Source of the DNA: Cyclobacterium sp. SYSU L10401
GTDB taxonomy: Bacteria; Bacteroidota; Bacteroidia; Cytophagales; Cyclobacteriaceae
Reading direction: 5' to 3'
Assembly (NCBI RefSeq): GCF_010993705.1
Contig: NZ_WOFO01000009.1
Span: 1-64,000 of the forward strand
Length of the DNA: 64,000 nucleotides
Part shown: positions 40,713 to 49,415 of the stretch, piece by piece
How the letters are laid out: each line of letters begins with the position of its first letter
Position numbering within the stretch: position 1 is the stretch's first letter
Position numbers and translations under genes: made by a program
The notes under the pieces: generated by a model
The model's input: only the letters and a program-made list of their open reading frames with translations
The model's database searches: none
Told to the model about the DNA's origin: nothing

Positions 40713-42554
40713 TCAGGAATAGAAAAATCTTTCTATTTTATTTAAGTCCAATTTAATAAAGGTTTTATTCCCTTCCGGGCTATAATTGGGATTCTGACAA
40801 GCAAATAATTGACCTGCAAGGTTTTCCATTTCCTGGCTTTTCAATTGATCTCCTTTTTTTATCGAAGTCTTTTTTGCCAATGACCTTGCCAGATTCTCTT
40901 TCCTGCCAAGGGAAAGTTCATGCTTAAAATGCTTGAATTGTTCCAGCATTTCTTCAAACAGCACCTTTTCGCTGGCAATATGAATATCTGTAGGCACTCC
41001 GTTAATCAGAATAGCATTTTGACCAAAAACCGTCAACTGAAAGCCCAGGTTGTTAAGCTCTTCCTTTAAGTCTATTACCAGGGCAAAATCTGCCGGGCTT
41101 AACTTGATATTCTGCGGAAAAAGGCACTGCTGGGAGGCCCCAGCCGATTGATCCAGCTGCCTGATATACCGTTCGTATAAAATTCGCTGGTGGGTAGCCT
41201 GCTGATCAAATATAAGCAGGCCGGAAGATGTTTGGGTGACAAAATAGGCCTGCCCTATCTGAAATGTTTTGCCGGGAACTTTAGAAAGGTCTTCAGTAGC
41301 GATATCCCTACCATTTACTTTGCTTGGAAAGGTTTTCAGATGCCTTGCCTCCTGGTTTTCCTTTTCGGGGTCAAAATGGATGGCCCTTTCCTCATGATCT
41401 TGTTGGAACATTTGTTCCCATCCCCTGGCATCTTTATTCAAGGAACTGGGTCCCCTGAATGTCCGGTAGTTGTTTTCAGTGCTTACTTCCTGACCTTTGT
41501 CGTGGTCATTGTTCCAGTTGTCTGTAAAATTTACATCCAGACTAAAGTCAATAGTAGGTACCACATGATGTGCCCCTAAAGCCTGTTTTACAGCGGAACG
41601 CACGATCCCGTAAATGGTTCTTTCATCATCAAACTTGATTTCGGTTTTGGTAGGATGTACATTGATATCAATGTGCTTGGGGTCAATGTCTAAAAAAAGC
41701 ACATAAAAGGGATGCTGGTCTGTGCCTATCAATGCTTCAAAGGCATTTAAAAGGGCATGGTGCAGGTAATTACTTTTGATGTAACGCTTATTAACGAAAA
41801 AAAACTGTTCCCCCCGGGTTCTTTTTGCCTGCTCAGGGCTTCCTACATACCCCTTAATATCGATGTGAGGCGAGGATTCCTGACACACAATCAGGTGATT
41901 TCTATACTGTTTTCCAAAAATACCAACGATCCTTTTACTGAGTTTACCTGAAGTCAATTTAAAAAGCTCCATGTCGTTTTGGTAAAAGGAAAATGCCACT
42001 TCCGGGTACGCCAGGGCTACACGCTGGAATTCCTCCACCAGGTGTTTGGTCTCCACCGCATTGGATTTCAGGAAATTTCTGCGGGCGGGCACATTAAAAA
42101 ACAGGTTTTTTACAGCAATGGAAGTACCATCCTGAAAAACCACCGGCTCCTGCTTTTTTACCATGGAACCTTCAATTTGTATCAGACTGCCCAATTCATC
42201 ACCTGTTCGTTTGGTCTTCAACTCGACCTGGGCGACTGCCGCTATGGAGGCCATGGCCTCTCCCCGGAACCCATGCGTCCGGATATTGAATAAATCTTCG
42301 GATTTTCTAATTTTTGAAGTCGCATGTCTTTCGAAGCACATCCGCGCATCGGTAAGGGACATGCCCCATCCATCATCAATTACCTGGATCAGTGTTTTAC
42401 CTCCATCCCGTACCACCACCTGAATGTTTTTTGCCCCGGCATCGATGGCATTTTCCAAAAGCTCCTTCAATGCTGATGATGGCCTTTGCACCACCTCTCC
42501 GGCAGCAATTTGATTGGCAATGGCATCCGGCAACAACTGAATCAGATCATCCAT
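40713..42554 (-). CDS. mutL: DNA mismatch repair protein MutL (endonuclease residues not conserved)
   Basis: A 613-residue GHKL ATPase that couples MutS mismatch recognition to strand removal. The N-terminal ATPase is complete: IAAGEVVQRP, KELLENAIDAGA, DDGWGM, HATSKI and GFRGEAM. In the C-terminal dimerisation domain the site corresponding to the metal-binding DQHA(x)2E(x)4E reads DQQATHQRILYE (about residue 449), so the His and the first Glu are Gln. The final CPHGR-type motif reads SPEGN. Endonuclease activity is therefore unlikely, as in MutL of MutH-type systems, although no mutH is seen here. Its start overlaps the preceding small membrane protein gene by 8 bases. Confidence 0.96.
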   Translation of the reverse strand: MDDLIQLLPDAIANQIAAGEVVQRPSSALKELLENAIDAGAKNIQVVVRDGGKTLIQVIDDGWGMSLTDARMCFERHATSKIRKSEDLFNIRTHGFRGEAMASIAAVAQVELKTKRTGDELGSLIQIEGSMVKKQEPVVFQDGTSIAVKNLFFNVPARRNFLKSNAVETKHLVEEFQRVALAYPEVAFSFYQNDMELFKLTSGKLSKRIVGIFGKQYRNHLIVCQESSPHIDIKGYVGSPEQAKRTRGEQFFFVNKRYIKSNYLHHALLNAFEALIGTDQHPFYVLFLDIDPKHIDINVHPTKTEIKFDDERTIYGIVRSAVKQALGAHHVVPTIDFSLDVNFTDNWNNDHDKGQEVSTENNYRTFRGPSSLNKDARGWEQMFQQDHEERAIHFDPEKENQEARHLKTFPSKVNGRDIATEDLSKVPGKTFQIGQAYFVTQTSSGLLIFDQQATHQRILYERYIRQLDQSAGASQQCLFPQNIKLSPADFALVIDLKEELNNLGFQLTVFGQNAILINGVPTDIHIASEKVLFEEMLEQFKHFKHELSLGRKENLARSLAKKTSIKKGDQLKSQEMENLAGQLFACQNPNYSPEGNKTFIKLDLNKIERFFYS

Positions 42555-42963
42555 TTTTCTTCCGGGGTTTTAGCCTAAACAAGCCGATCAATAAAGCCAC
42601 CGCTGCCCCCAAATAAAGCAGGTAATAGATGATGTCAGGCCCGATGTAAAGGTATCCTCCAAAGCCTCCCACAAGCAGGACAAAGATTACTGTACGCATC
42701 AGGCCCGCACTTTGCAGTAAACCTGAAGGTTGCTTTTTTATGGGACTCCCGCTGGTAAAAGCCCCTCTGATGGCAGAACCGTGCCTGTATCCCAACTGCT
42801 GATTCAATTCGTTTTCATCTGGAGAAAGCACTCCTTTGGCTTCCAATTCTCTCTTGATATCTTCGGTCCTGCTATGAATTTCTTCCTTGACAGGATCATA
42901 ATGCCTGGGGTTGATCTGGAACCTTCTTGGTTGATTTACACGGAATATAGATGGAAATTTCAT
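42547..42963 (-). CDS. Small membrane protein upstream of mutL
   Basis: I do not recognise a named family for this 138-residue protein. The first 85 residues are soluble and charged (RRFQINPRHYDPVKEEIHSRTEDIKRELE), followed by two hydrophobic helices (about 90–108 and 112–130) and a lysine/arginine-rich end. The stop overlaps the mutL start by 8 bases, so translation is coupled. The N-terminal part should lie in the cytoplasm if the basic C-terminus does too. It is the first gene of the operon that continues with mutL and two rhomboid proteases. Confidence 0.65.
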   Translation of the reverse strand: MKFPSIFRVNQPRRFQINPRHYDPVKEEIHSRTEDIKRELEAKGVLSPDENELNQQLGYRHGSAIRGAFTSGSPIKKQPSGLLQSAGLMRTVIFVLLVGGFGGYLYIGPDIIYYLLYLGAAVALLIGLFRLKPRKKNG

Positions 42964-43212
42964 GGTGTCCGTTTTCTGCGTCTCAAGGATCGGTGAATCG
43001 ATCTGATTGTTTTAATATTAGGCTCTCCTATAGGAAAAAACCCTGTGCCACCGAAACCGAAATTAAATAACTATTGTTTTTTGAATAAATTTATTCCTGT
43101 TCATCACTTTTACATAGGTAGAAGTTTGGAATTTATGTATGTTTGAATAAATCCGGATTTGTAGGACACAAAGTTATCCTTAAATTATTACCAATAAAAT
43201 TTTAACACGCCC

Positions 43213-46182
43213 ATGTGTCAAAAAGTTTATGCTTTTGCCTTTTGTTCCATCCTGTTGTTGGGCTTGATTTCCAGCCATTCCTTTGCACCTGACAAGGACC
43301 TGTTTTTGAGCCAGGATGCTAGTGCCCAGCAAATTTGGGTAGACAGCGTATTCAATAGCCTGACATTTGAAGAACGTCTCGGGCAATTGTTTATGGTAGC
43401 TGCTTATTCCAATAAAGGAAAAGCACACCAGGATGAAATTTCTGAGTTGATTCAAAATGAAAATCTGGGCGGCCTGATTTTTTTCCAGGGAGGGCCGGTG
43501 CGCCAGGCCCAATTGACCAATGAATACCAGCAGCTGGCAAAAACCCCGCTTTTCATTGCCATGGATGCCGAATGGGGACTGGGAATGAGACTGGACAGTG
43601 TACTCCGGTTTCCGAAACAAATGACCCTCGGAGCAGCGTCAGACGATGTATTGGTCTATCAGATGGGCCGGGAGATTGCCCGCCAATTCAAGGAAATGGG
43701 CATGCATATCAATTTTGCCCCTGTGGTAGATGTCAATTCTGATCCGGAGAACCCGGTCATTGGGTACCGGTCATTTGGAGAGGAAAAACAATTGGTCAGC
43801 AGAAAGTCTCTGGCTTACATGCAGGGCCTTCAGGATCATGGTATCATTGCCAATGCCAAGCATTTTCCAGGACATGGAAATACAAACTCAGACTCCCATT
43901 TTACCACACCGGTCATCCTAAGCAGCAAAGAAAGGATTGTTGACATTGATCTCTATCCCTACCGCGAACTGATTGATAAGGGACTGATGAGTGTCATGGT
44001 GGCCCATTTGCATATACCAAGCCTGGGAAGTGAAGCCAGGCTCCCGACGACTTTGTCTCCTAAAGTGGTTACCGGCCTTTTGAGGGAAGAAATGAATTTT
44101 CAGGGGCTTATTTTTACCGATGCCCTCAATATGAAAGGGGTGAGTAACCTGTACAAACCCGGAGAAGTAGATTTATTGGCCCTGTTGGCGGGAAATGATA
44201 TACTCTTATATGCTGAGGATGTTCCAAAATCCAAAAAACTAATCCTGGAAGCCGTAGAACAAGGAAAAATCAGCAAAGAAGAAGTTGATCGTAGGGTCCG
44301 CAAGGTGTTGAATGCCAAATATTGGTCAGGTCTGCACCATCCCCAGCAAGTTAACTCCCAAAGGTTGGTGGAGCGTTTAAGTAATTTTGGCACCAAGGCG
44401 CTGATCGAGCAGCTTTATGCCTCTTCTATTACGGTCCTGAACAATAACAACGAAGCCATACCGGTCAGGCACCTGGACATGGAGCGCATGGCATCCCTTA
44501 CCCTGGGTGATAAAGGGGAGACTTTTAAAACCTATCTGGACAAATATACCGGATTCACCCATTATACCCTCAGGTCCAATAGCAACCGGGAAAATTTTGC
44601 GGCCATGGAGGAAAACCTCAAAGACTACAGTACCATTGTGGTTGGGGTAATGGGAATGACCAATAACAGCAGGAGGAATTATGGGTTGAATGAAGAAGAA
44701 ATCGCATTCATCAACCGGCTGCAGGAAAATCATAAAGTCATCACCGTTGTTTTTGGCAATGCTTATGCTGCGGAAAAATTCAAAAATCAGGAAAACCTGG
44801 TATTGGTTTATGAGGAAAATGAATTTACCCAAAGTCTGGCGCCGCAGGTAATTTTCGGCGGCAGGCCGGGAACAGGAAAATTACCGATAAGTCTGGATCA
44901 AAATTGGTCTCTGGGGCATGGAATTCAGACGTCTTCTTTGGATAGGCTGGCTTACAGCACACCTGAGGCCAAGAATATGGATAGCCGGGAATTAATGAAA
45001 ATTGATGCGCTCATGGAAAAGGCCATCGCAAACAAGGCTACTCCCGGGGGTACAGTCCTGGTGGCAAAGAACGGATCGGTGGTGTTTGAAAAATCCTATG
45101 GGCACCATGATTACAGCAAAAGTTTGGCGGTAAATGAGAAAACCATGTATGACCTGGCCTCTCTCACCAAGGTAATGGCCACCACACAGGCCATCATGTT
45201 TTTGGAGAGCCGGGGCTTTATTGATTTGGATGAAACATTGGAGACTTACCTTCCGGAATTGTCCGGTAGCAATAAAGCTAAGCTCCGCATCAGAGATATA
45301 CTAACCCACGAGGCCGGCTTATTACCTTATATTCCCCATTTTACCAATACCCTGGAAGGCAATGAGTGGAAGACCGAGTACTACAGCAGAAAAAATCAGC
45401 CTCCCTATACCTTACCGCTGGCCGATGGGGTGTACGCCCACCAGAATTTACCCGACAGTGTCTGGAAATGGACGGTGGCGTCCAACCTGAGGTATACAGG
45501 CACCAAGAGTGGACGCTACAGTTACCGCTATTCGGATGTAGGCATGTATTTGCTGCATCGCTTAATTGAAACCATGGTCAATCAACCTATGAATGATTTT
45601 TTGGAGCAACATTTCTACAGCCCCCTGGGCATGAACCGTTTTGGCTTTTTACCCCTTCAAAGGTTTAGTCCCAACCAAATCGCACCAACAGAGGACGACA
45701 GGTTGTTCAGGAAAACCCTGGTACATGGCTATGTGCACGATCCCGGAGCAGCCATATACGGGGGGGTAGCCGGACATGCAGGCCTTTTTGGGACGGCGAA
45801 CGATTTGGCCAAATTGATGCAAATGATGCTGCAGGGAGGGAAATACGGCTCTTTAGAGATCTTGAACCAGGAAACCGTTGAAAAATTTACCAGTAAACAA
45901 TCTTTCCGCAGCAGGAGGGCCCTGGGTTGGGATAAACCTGACCCGGAGAAGGATAAAGGCCCTACCGGAAACCTGGCTCCATTAAGTACATTTGGCCATA
46001 CCGGATTCACGGGAACGGCCGCCTGGGCAGACCCTGAAAACCAGTTGATCTATATATTCCTCTCCAACCGGGTGCATCCAGATGCCGGAAACAACCGGCT
46101 GTTGAGAGATAATGTGCGCTCAGACATCCAGGATATTATTTACAAATCCATAAAAACACATATACTTTTGGCCAATAAATGA
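43213..46182 (+). CDS. GH3 beta-N-acetylglucosaminidase fused to a beta-lactamase-fold serine hydrolase
   Basis: A signal peptide (about 1–24) is followed by a GH3 domain (about 35–390), with KHFPGHGNTNSDSH carrying the His–Asp pair of NagZ-like enzymes and the nucleophile D303 in FTDALNMKGV. A short GH3 C-terminal alpha/beta domain follows to about 570. The last 390 residues are a class C beta-lactamase/esterase fold with S650–L–T–K653 as the catalytic SxxK. The usual YxN reads Y773–S–D. Such fusions are known in Bacteroidota and are thought to act on peptidoglycan fragments in the periplasm: the GH3 half on GlcNAc–anhydroMurNAc, the second half possibly on peptide or ester bonds. It is transcribed alone after a 249-bp divergent gap. 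Confidence 0.9.
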   Translation: MCQKVYAFAFCSILLLGLISSHSFAPDKDLFLSQDASAQQIWVDSVFNSLTFEERLGQLFMVAAYSNKGKAHQDEISELIQNENLGGLIFFQGGPVRQAQLTNEYQQLAKTPLFIAMDAEWGLGMRLDSVLRFPKQMTLGAASDDVLVYQMGREIARQFKEMGMHINFAPVVDVNSDPENPVIGYRSFGEEKQLVSRKSLAYMQGLQDHGIIANAKHFPGHGNTNSDSHFTTPVILSSKERIVDIDLYPYRELIDKGLMSVMVAHLHIPSLGSEARLPTTLSPKVVTGLLREEMNFQGLIFTDALNMKGVSNLYKPGEVDLLALLAGNDILLYAEDVPKSKKLILEAVEQGKISKEEVDRRVRKVLNAKYWSGLHHPQQVNSQRLVERLSNFGTKALIEQLYASSITVLNNNNEAIPVRHLDMERMASLTLGDKGETFKTYLDKYTGFTHYTLRSNSNRENFAAMEENLKDYSTIVVGVMGMTNNSRRNYGLNEEEIAFINRLQENHKVITVVFGNAYAAEKFKNQENLVLVYEENEFTQSLAPQVIFGGRPGTGKLPISLDQNWSLGHGIQTSSLDRLAYSTPEAKNMDSRELMKIDALMEKAIANKATPGGTVLVAKNGSVVFEKSYGHHDYSKSLAVNEKTMYDLASLTKVMATTQAIMFLESRGFIDLDETLETYLPELSGSNKAKLRIRDILTHEAGLLPYIPHFTNTLEGNEWKTEYYSRKNQPPYTLPLADGVYAHQNLPDSVWKWTVASNLRYTGTKSGRYSYRYSDVGMYLLHRLIETMVNQPMNDFLEQHFYSPLGMNRFGFLPLQRFSPNQIAPTEDDRLFRKTLVHGYVHDPGAAIYGGVAGHAGLFGTANDLAKLMQMMLQGGKYGSLEILNQETVEKFTSKQSFRSRRALGWDKPDPEKDKGPTGNLAPLSTFGHTGFTGTAAWADPENQLIYIFLSNRVHPDAGNNRLLRDNVRSDIQDIIYKSIKTHILLANK

Positions 46183-46249
46183 ACAATTTTACATGAATAC
46201 CGTGTTAAAGTTTGAAGTATAAACCTGGCCTTTAACAAAACTTTAAATA

Positions 46250-47392
46250 ATGAAAATCGGGATAGTCTGTTACCCGACATTTGGCGGTAGCGGTGTAGTC
46301 GCTACAGAATTGGGTAAAGCCCTTGCTGCCAAAGGTCATGAGATTCATTTCATCACTTACAGCCAGCCAACCCGGCTGGATTTTTTTAGTGAAAACTTGT
46401 TCTACCATGAGGTAGATATCAAAAGTTACCCCTTGTTTGAACACGCTCCATATGAGCTCGCATTAGCGAGTAAAATGGTCAATGTGGTAAAGTACGAAAA
46501 GCTAGATTTACTTCATGTTCACTATGCAATCCCACACGCTTCTGCCGCTTATATGGCCAAGCAAATTTTAAAGAAACAAGGTATCCACATTCCGGTGGTC
46601 ACCACCTTGCATGGTACGGACATCACTCTGGTCGGAAAAGACCCCAGCTACGAGCCGGTGGTTACTTTCAGTATCAATGAATCCGATGGGGTGACTGCCG
46701 TCTCAGAGGATCTGAAGAAAGACACTTTCCTGCATTTTGACATACACACCCACATTGAGGTCATCCCAAATTTCATTGACCTCAACAGGTTTAAAAAACA
46801 AAAAAAGGAGCATTTTAAAAAGGCCATTTGCCCCATGAATGAAAAACTCCTTGTTCACACTTCCAATTTCCGCAAAGTAAAAAGGGTGGAGGATGTGATC
46901 AGGGTATTTTTCGAGGTGCGAAAAGCCATTCCAGCCAAGCTTTTACTCGTTGGAGATGGCCCTGAAAGGGATAAAATGGAACGGTTGTGCCGGCAGCTGG
47001 GCACCTGCGAAGACATCCGGTTTTTGGGCAAACTAGAAGCAGTCGAAGAAGTGCTTTCTGTTGCGGATCTTTTTCTCATGCCCTCAGAAAAAGAAAGTTT
47101 TGGATTGGCAGCTTTGGAAGCCATGGCTTGCGAAGTACCCCTGTTGACAAGTAATGTTGGAGGAATCCCGGAATTAAACATCAATGGGGAAACAGGATTT
47201 CTTTGCGAAGTTGGCAATATCAGCGAAATGACGGAAAAAGCATTGTTCATTCTGGACGACAAAAATTTACCCGGGTTTAAAAAGAATGCCCTTGCCAGGG
47301 CTAAAATGTTTGATGTAACGGAAATATTACCCAAGTATGAGGCATTCTATTCGAAAACGATAGAAAACTCTTTACTTACCCCTAATCTCTGA
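46250..47392 (+). CDS. bshA: N-acetyl-alpha-D-glucosaminyl L-malate synthase BshA
   Basis: A 380-residue GT4-family glycosyltransferase that joins GlcNAc from UDP-GlcNAc to L-malate, the first step of bacillithiol synthesis. The N-terminus KIGIVCYPTFGGSGVVATELG and the phrases LDLLHVHYAIPHA and VTTLHGTDITLVG are diagnostic for BshA. The C-terminal nucleotide-sugar site has MPSEKESFGLAALEAMACEVP with the E-x7-E pattern. bshB and bshC are not in this window, which is usual because they are commonly unlinked. It lies 67 bp after the GH3 fusion gene and may be transcribed from its own promoter. Confidence 0.95.
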   Translation: MKIGIVCYPTFGGSGVVATELGKALAAKGHEIHFITYSQPTRLDFFSENLFYHEVDIKSYPLFEHAPYELALASKMVNVVKYEKLDLLHVHYAIPHASAAYMAKQILKKQGIHIPVVTTLHGTDITLVGKDPSYEPVVTFSINESDGVTAVSEDLKKDTFLHFDIHTHIEVIPNFIDLNRFKKQKKEHFKKAICPMNEKLLVHTSNFRKVKRVEDVIRVFFEVRKAIPAKLLLVGDGPERDKMERLCRQLGTCEDIRFLGKLEAVEEVLSVADLFLMPSEKESFGLAALEAMACEVPLLTSNVGGIPELNINGETGFLCEVGNISEMTEKALFILDDKNLPGFKKNALARAKMFDVTEILPKYEAFYSKTIENSLLTPNL

Positions 47393-47540
47393 TTAAAATC
47401 ATCAATTATTTTTATCAATTTTGAAACCAGGTATAACAAGCTTTTCGTTTAAGTGACAAATGACCTTCATTTAAGCATTATTATGCTTAACTTAGGCATC
47501 AAAATTGAAGGAGATACACTGATAAAAAATTACATAAAGA

Positions 47541-48170
47541 ATGAAAAAAATTGGAAGATTGGAACGACCGGACAATAGCGGGAGTGCTAAAATGTTTGCC
47601 AATCCAGTTTTGGAAAAACTAAGCAGAACCCACATCAGCATCCCGATAGCGATGTTTTTGGGTGTTGGTGCTTACTCACTTTATATAGGCATATCCACTA
47701 CCGATATTTCTTTGCTAAAGGCATCTTTGTTATTGTCAGGAGGCTTTCTCATGTTCACTTTTGTGGAATATCTGCTGCACCGCTATGTTTATCATATGGT
47801 TCCTGACACCAAATTCAAAGACAAACTTCAATATTCCATGCATGGTGTACACCATGATTACCCAAAAGACAAGGACAGGTTGGCCCTTCCGCCGTTCATC
47901 ACGGGCTTATATGCAGCTATCCTTTATTTTCTATTTGAATTTGTGATGGGTGAGATGGCCCTTTATTTTCTTCCGGGATTTTTAATAGGCTATTCCTTGT
48001 ACCTTGGGGTACATTTTCTGGTGCATGCTTTCCAACCTCCCAAAAATTTTCTGAAAACGCTTTGGATCAATCACGCCATCCACCACTACAAGGATCCGGA
48101 TGTGGCTTTCGGTGTGAGTACCCCGCTTTGGGACTTCGTATTTGGTACAGTACCCAAAAAGCAGCGATAG
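47541..48170 (+). CDS. Fatty acid hydroxylase superfamily membrane protein
   Basis: A 209-residue di-iron membrane enzyme of the sterol desaturase/fatty acid hydroxylase superfamily, similar in pattern to fatty acid 2-hydroxylase. The histidine motifs are in order: EYLLHRYVYH (about 76–85), MHGVHHDYPKD (about 99–109), HFLVHAF (about 161–167) and NHAIHHYKDPD (about 177–187). Four hydrophobic helices surround them. In Bacteroidota such proteins may hydroxylate fatty acids of sphingolipids, but no sphingolipid gene is nearby, so the lipid substrate is inferred from the family. It is followed by an intrinsic terminator at 48230. Confidence 0.85.
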   Translation: MKKIGRLERPDNSGSAKMFANPVLEKLSRTHISIPIAMFLGVGAYSLYIGISTTDISLLKASLLLSGGFLMFTFVEYLLHRYVYHMVPDTKFKDKLQYSMHGVHHDYPKDKDRLALPPFITGLYAAILYFLFEFVMGEMALYFLPGFLIGYSLYLGVHFLVHAFQPPKNFLKTLWINHAIHHYKDPDVAFGVSTPLWDFVFGTVPKKQR

Positions 48171-48229
48171 CTGGCATAAACCTGGTGCTATCATTATCAG
48201 GTAATCCCTGAAGGCATCCTATAGATTTA

Positions 48230-48262
48230 AAAGCGGCAATTGAGCAAATTGACCGCTTTTTT
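48230..48262 (+). terminator. Intrinsic terminator after the fatty acid hydroxylase gene
   Basis: AAAGCGG and CCGCTTT form the base of a hairpin, with AATT/AATT pairing above an internal bulge and GAGCA as the loop, followed by a T-run (TTTTTT). It starts 60 bases after the stop codon. Confidence 0.75.
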
Positions 48263-48327
48263 AATGAGCACTGCTTTAAATTTCAAGTTTGATTCGATAA
48301 AGCAGCTTTAAGTAAATATTTAGAAAA

Positions 48328-49143
48328 ATGACCATAAGTATTATTGGACTGGGATGGCTGGGAACTCCATTGGCAAGCGAGTTGATCCATCAGGGATACC
48401 GCATAAAAGGAAGTACCACCCGGCAAGATAAAAGAGAACTGTTGCTGGCAAAAGGCATACAGACCTTTCTGTTCGAACTGGATCCAGAAGTGAAAGGGGT
48501 ACTGCCAGAACCATTATTTGAAACCGATATCCTGCTGATTAACATTCCTCCTTCCACAAGGAGGAAGCCTGCAGATTTTCATCCGAAACAAATCCGGCAA
48601 CTCAGGAACTTCATCATCAAATACCAGATAAAAAAAGTCATATATGTCAGTGCCACCTCTGTATATCCCAGTGAAAATCAATTGGCCACCGAAACAGCGG
48701 CACTGACACCTGCCATTACGGGGAATCCTACCCTTCTGACTGCCGAAAACCTATTGTGGGAAAACAAAAGCTATGACCTTACTGTAATTCGCTTTGGTGG
48801 ACTATTGGGGGATGACAGAATCCCCGGTAGGTATTTCTCTGGCAGAGAAAATGTGGCCGGTCATCCACCCGTCAATTACATTCATAGAAAGGATGCTGTC
48901 AGGGCTATTTCCTGGATTTTAACAAAAAACCTTTGGAACGAAACTTACAATATTGTATGTCCCGAACACCCTGCAAAAAAAGAGTTGTTTGAAAAGAATG
49001 CAGCAGATTTTGGTTTTGATCCTCCTTCAAGCTATGAAAATCCTCCAAAGCAAAAATGGAAAAAGATTTCCGCAGACAAATGGATACAAACAGGGTTTAC
49101 TTTTGAATTTAATAATCCATTGGAATTTAGCTATACCCCATAA
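48328..49143 (+). CDS. NAD(P)-dependent epimerase-like (SDR) protein
   Basis: A 271-residue Rossmann protein with SIIGLGWLGTPLASELIHQG at the start, where GLGWLG fits the GxGxxG dinucleotide motif. A YeeZ-like pattern follows: STTRQDK, DILLINIPPSTR, VIYVSATSVYPS with the catalytic-type S and Y, RFGGLLGDDRIPGRYF and VNYIHRKDAVRAI. The GWLG motif and short length place it with YeeZ-type NAD(P)-binding proteins rather than classical sugar-nucleotide epimerases. It is transcribed alone between two transcript-end structures. The substrate is unknown. Confidence 0.8.
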   Translation: MTISIIGLGWLGTPLASELIHQGYRIKGSTTRQDKRELLLAKGIQTFLFELDPEVKGVLPEPLFETDILLINIPPSTRRKPADFHPKQIRQLRNFIIKYQIKKVIYVSATSVYPSENQLATETAALTPAITGNPTLLTAENLLWENKSYDLTVIRFGGLLGDDRIPGRYFSGRENVAGHPPVNYIHRKDAVRAISWILTKNLWNETYNIVCPEHPAKKELFEKNAADFGFDPPSSYENPPKQKWKKISADKWIQTGFTFEFNNPLEFSYTP

Positions 49144-49337
49144 TCCATCCCTTTATTTGCCTTGAGGAAACGCTATCCTGCTCAAAAAACCAATTAATTG
49201 AAAGAAATAATCGGTCCATTAAGAGCTAAATCAGAATCTACTTTTATAAAAATGGTTAGATAACAATTATATTCTATCAAACTCCATTAAACCAGTTTTT
49301 ATTTTGAATGCGTAAATTTAAAAACCTGATATTCAAC

Positions 49338-49345
49338 TATATTTG
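49338..49345 (+). promoter_or_regulatory. Possible −7 box for the sucAB–lpdA operon
   Basis: TATATTTG matches TAnnTTTG and lies 70 bases before the sucA start in the 272-base gap that follows 49143. The nearest TTTG (49303–49306) is 31 bases upstream, longer than the usual spacing, so the assignment is weak. Confidence 0.3.
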
Positions 49346-49415
49346 TAAAACCGCATAAGCGGTTTTTAAAAAATAACTTAATAAGCTAATTTTGTCAACA
49401 GAACATAAATAACCC

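Noticed and set aside
43125-43145. TTTG and TATGTTTG before the GH3 fusion gene as a promoter
   Set aside because: The −7 box fits, but the two elements are only 9 bases apart and no other TTTG is at the right distance.
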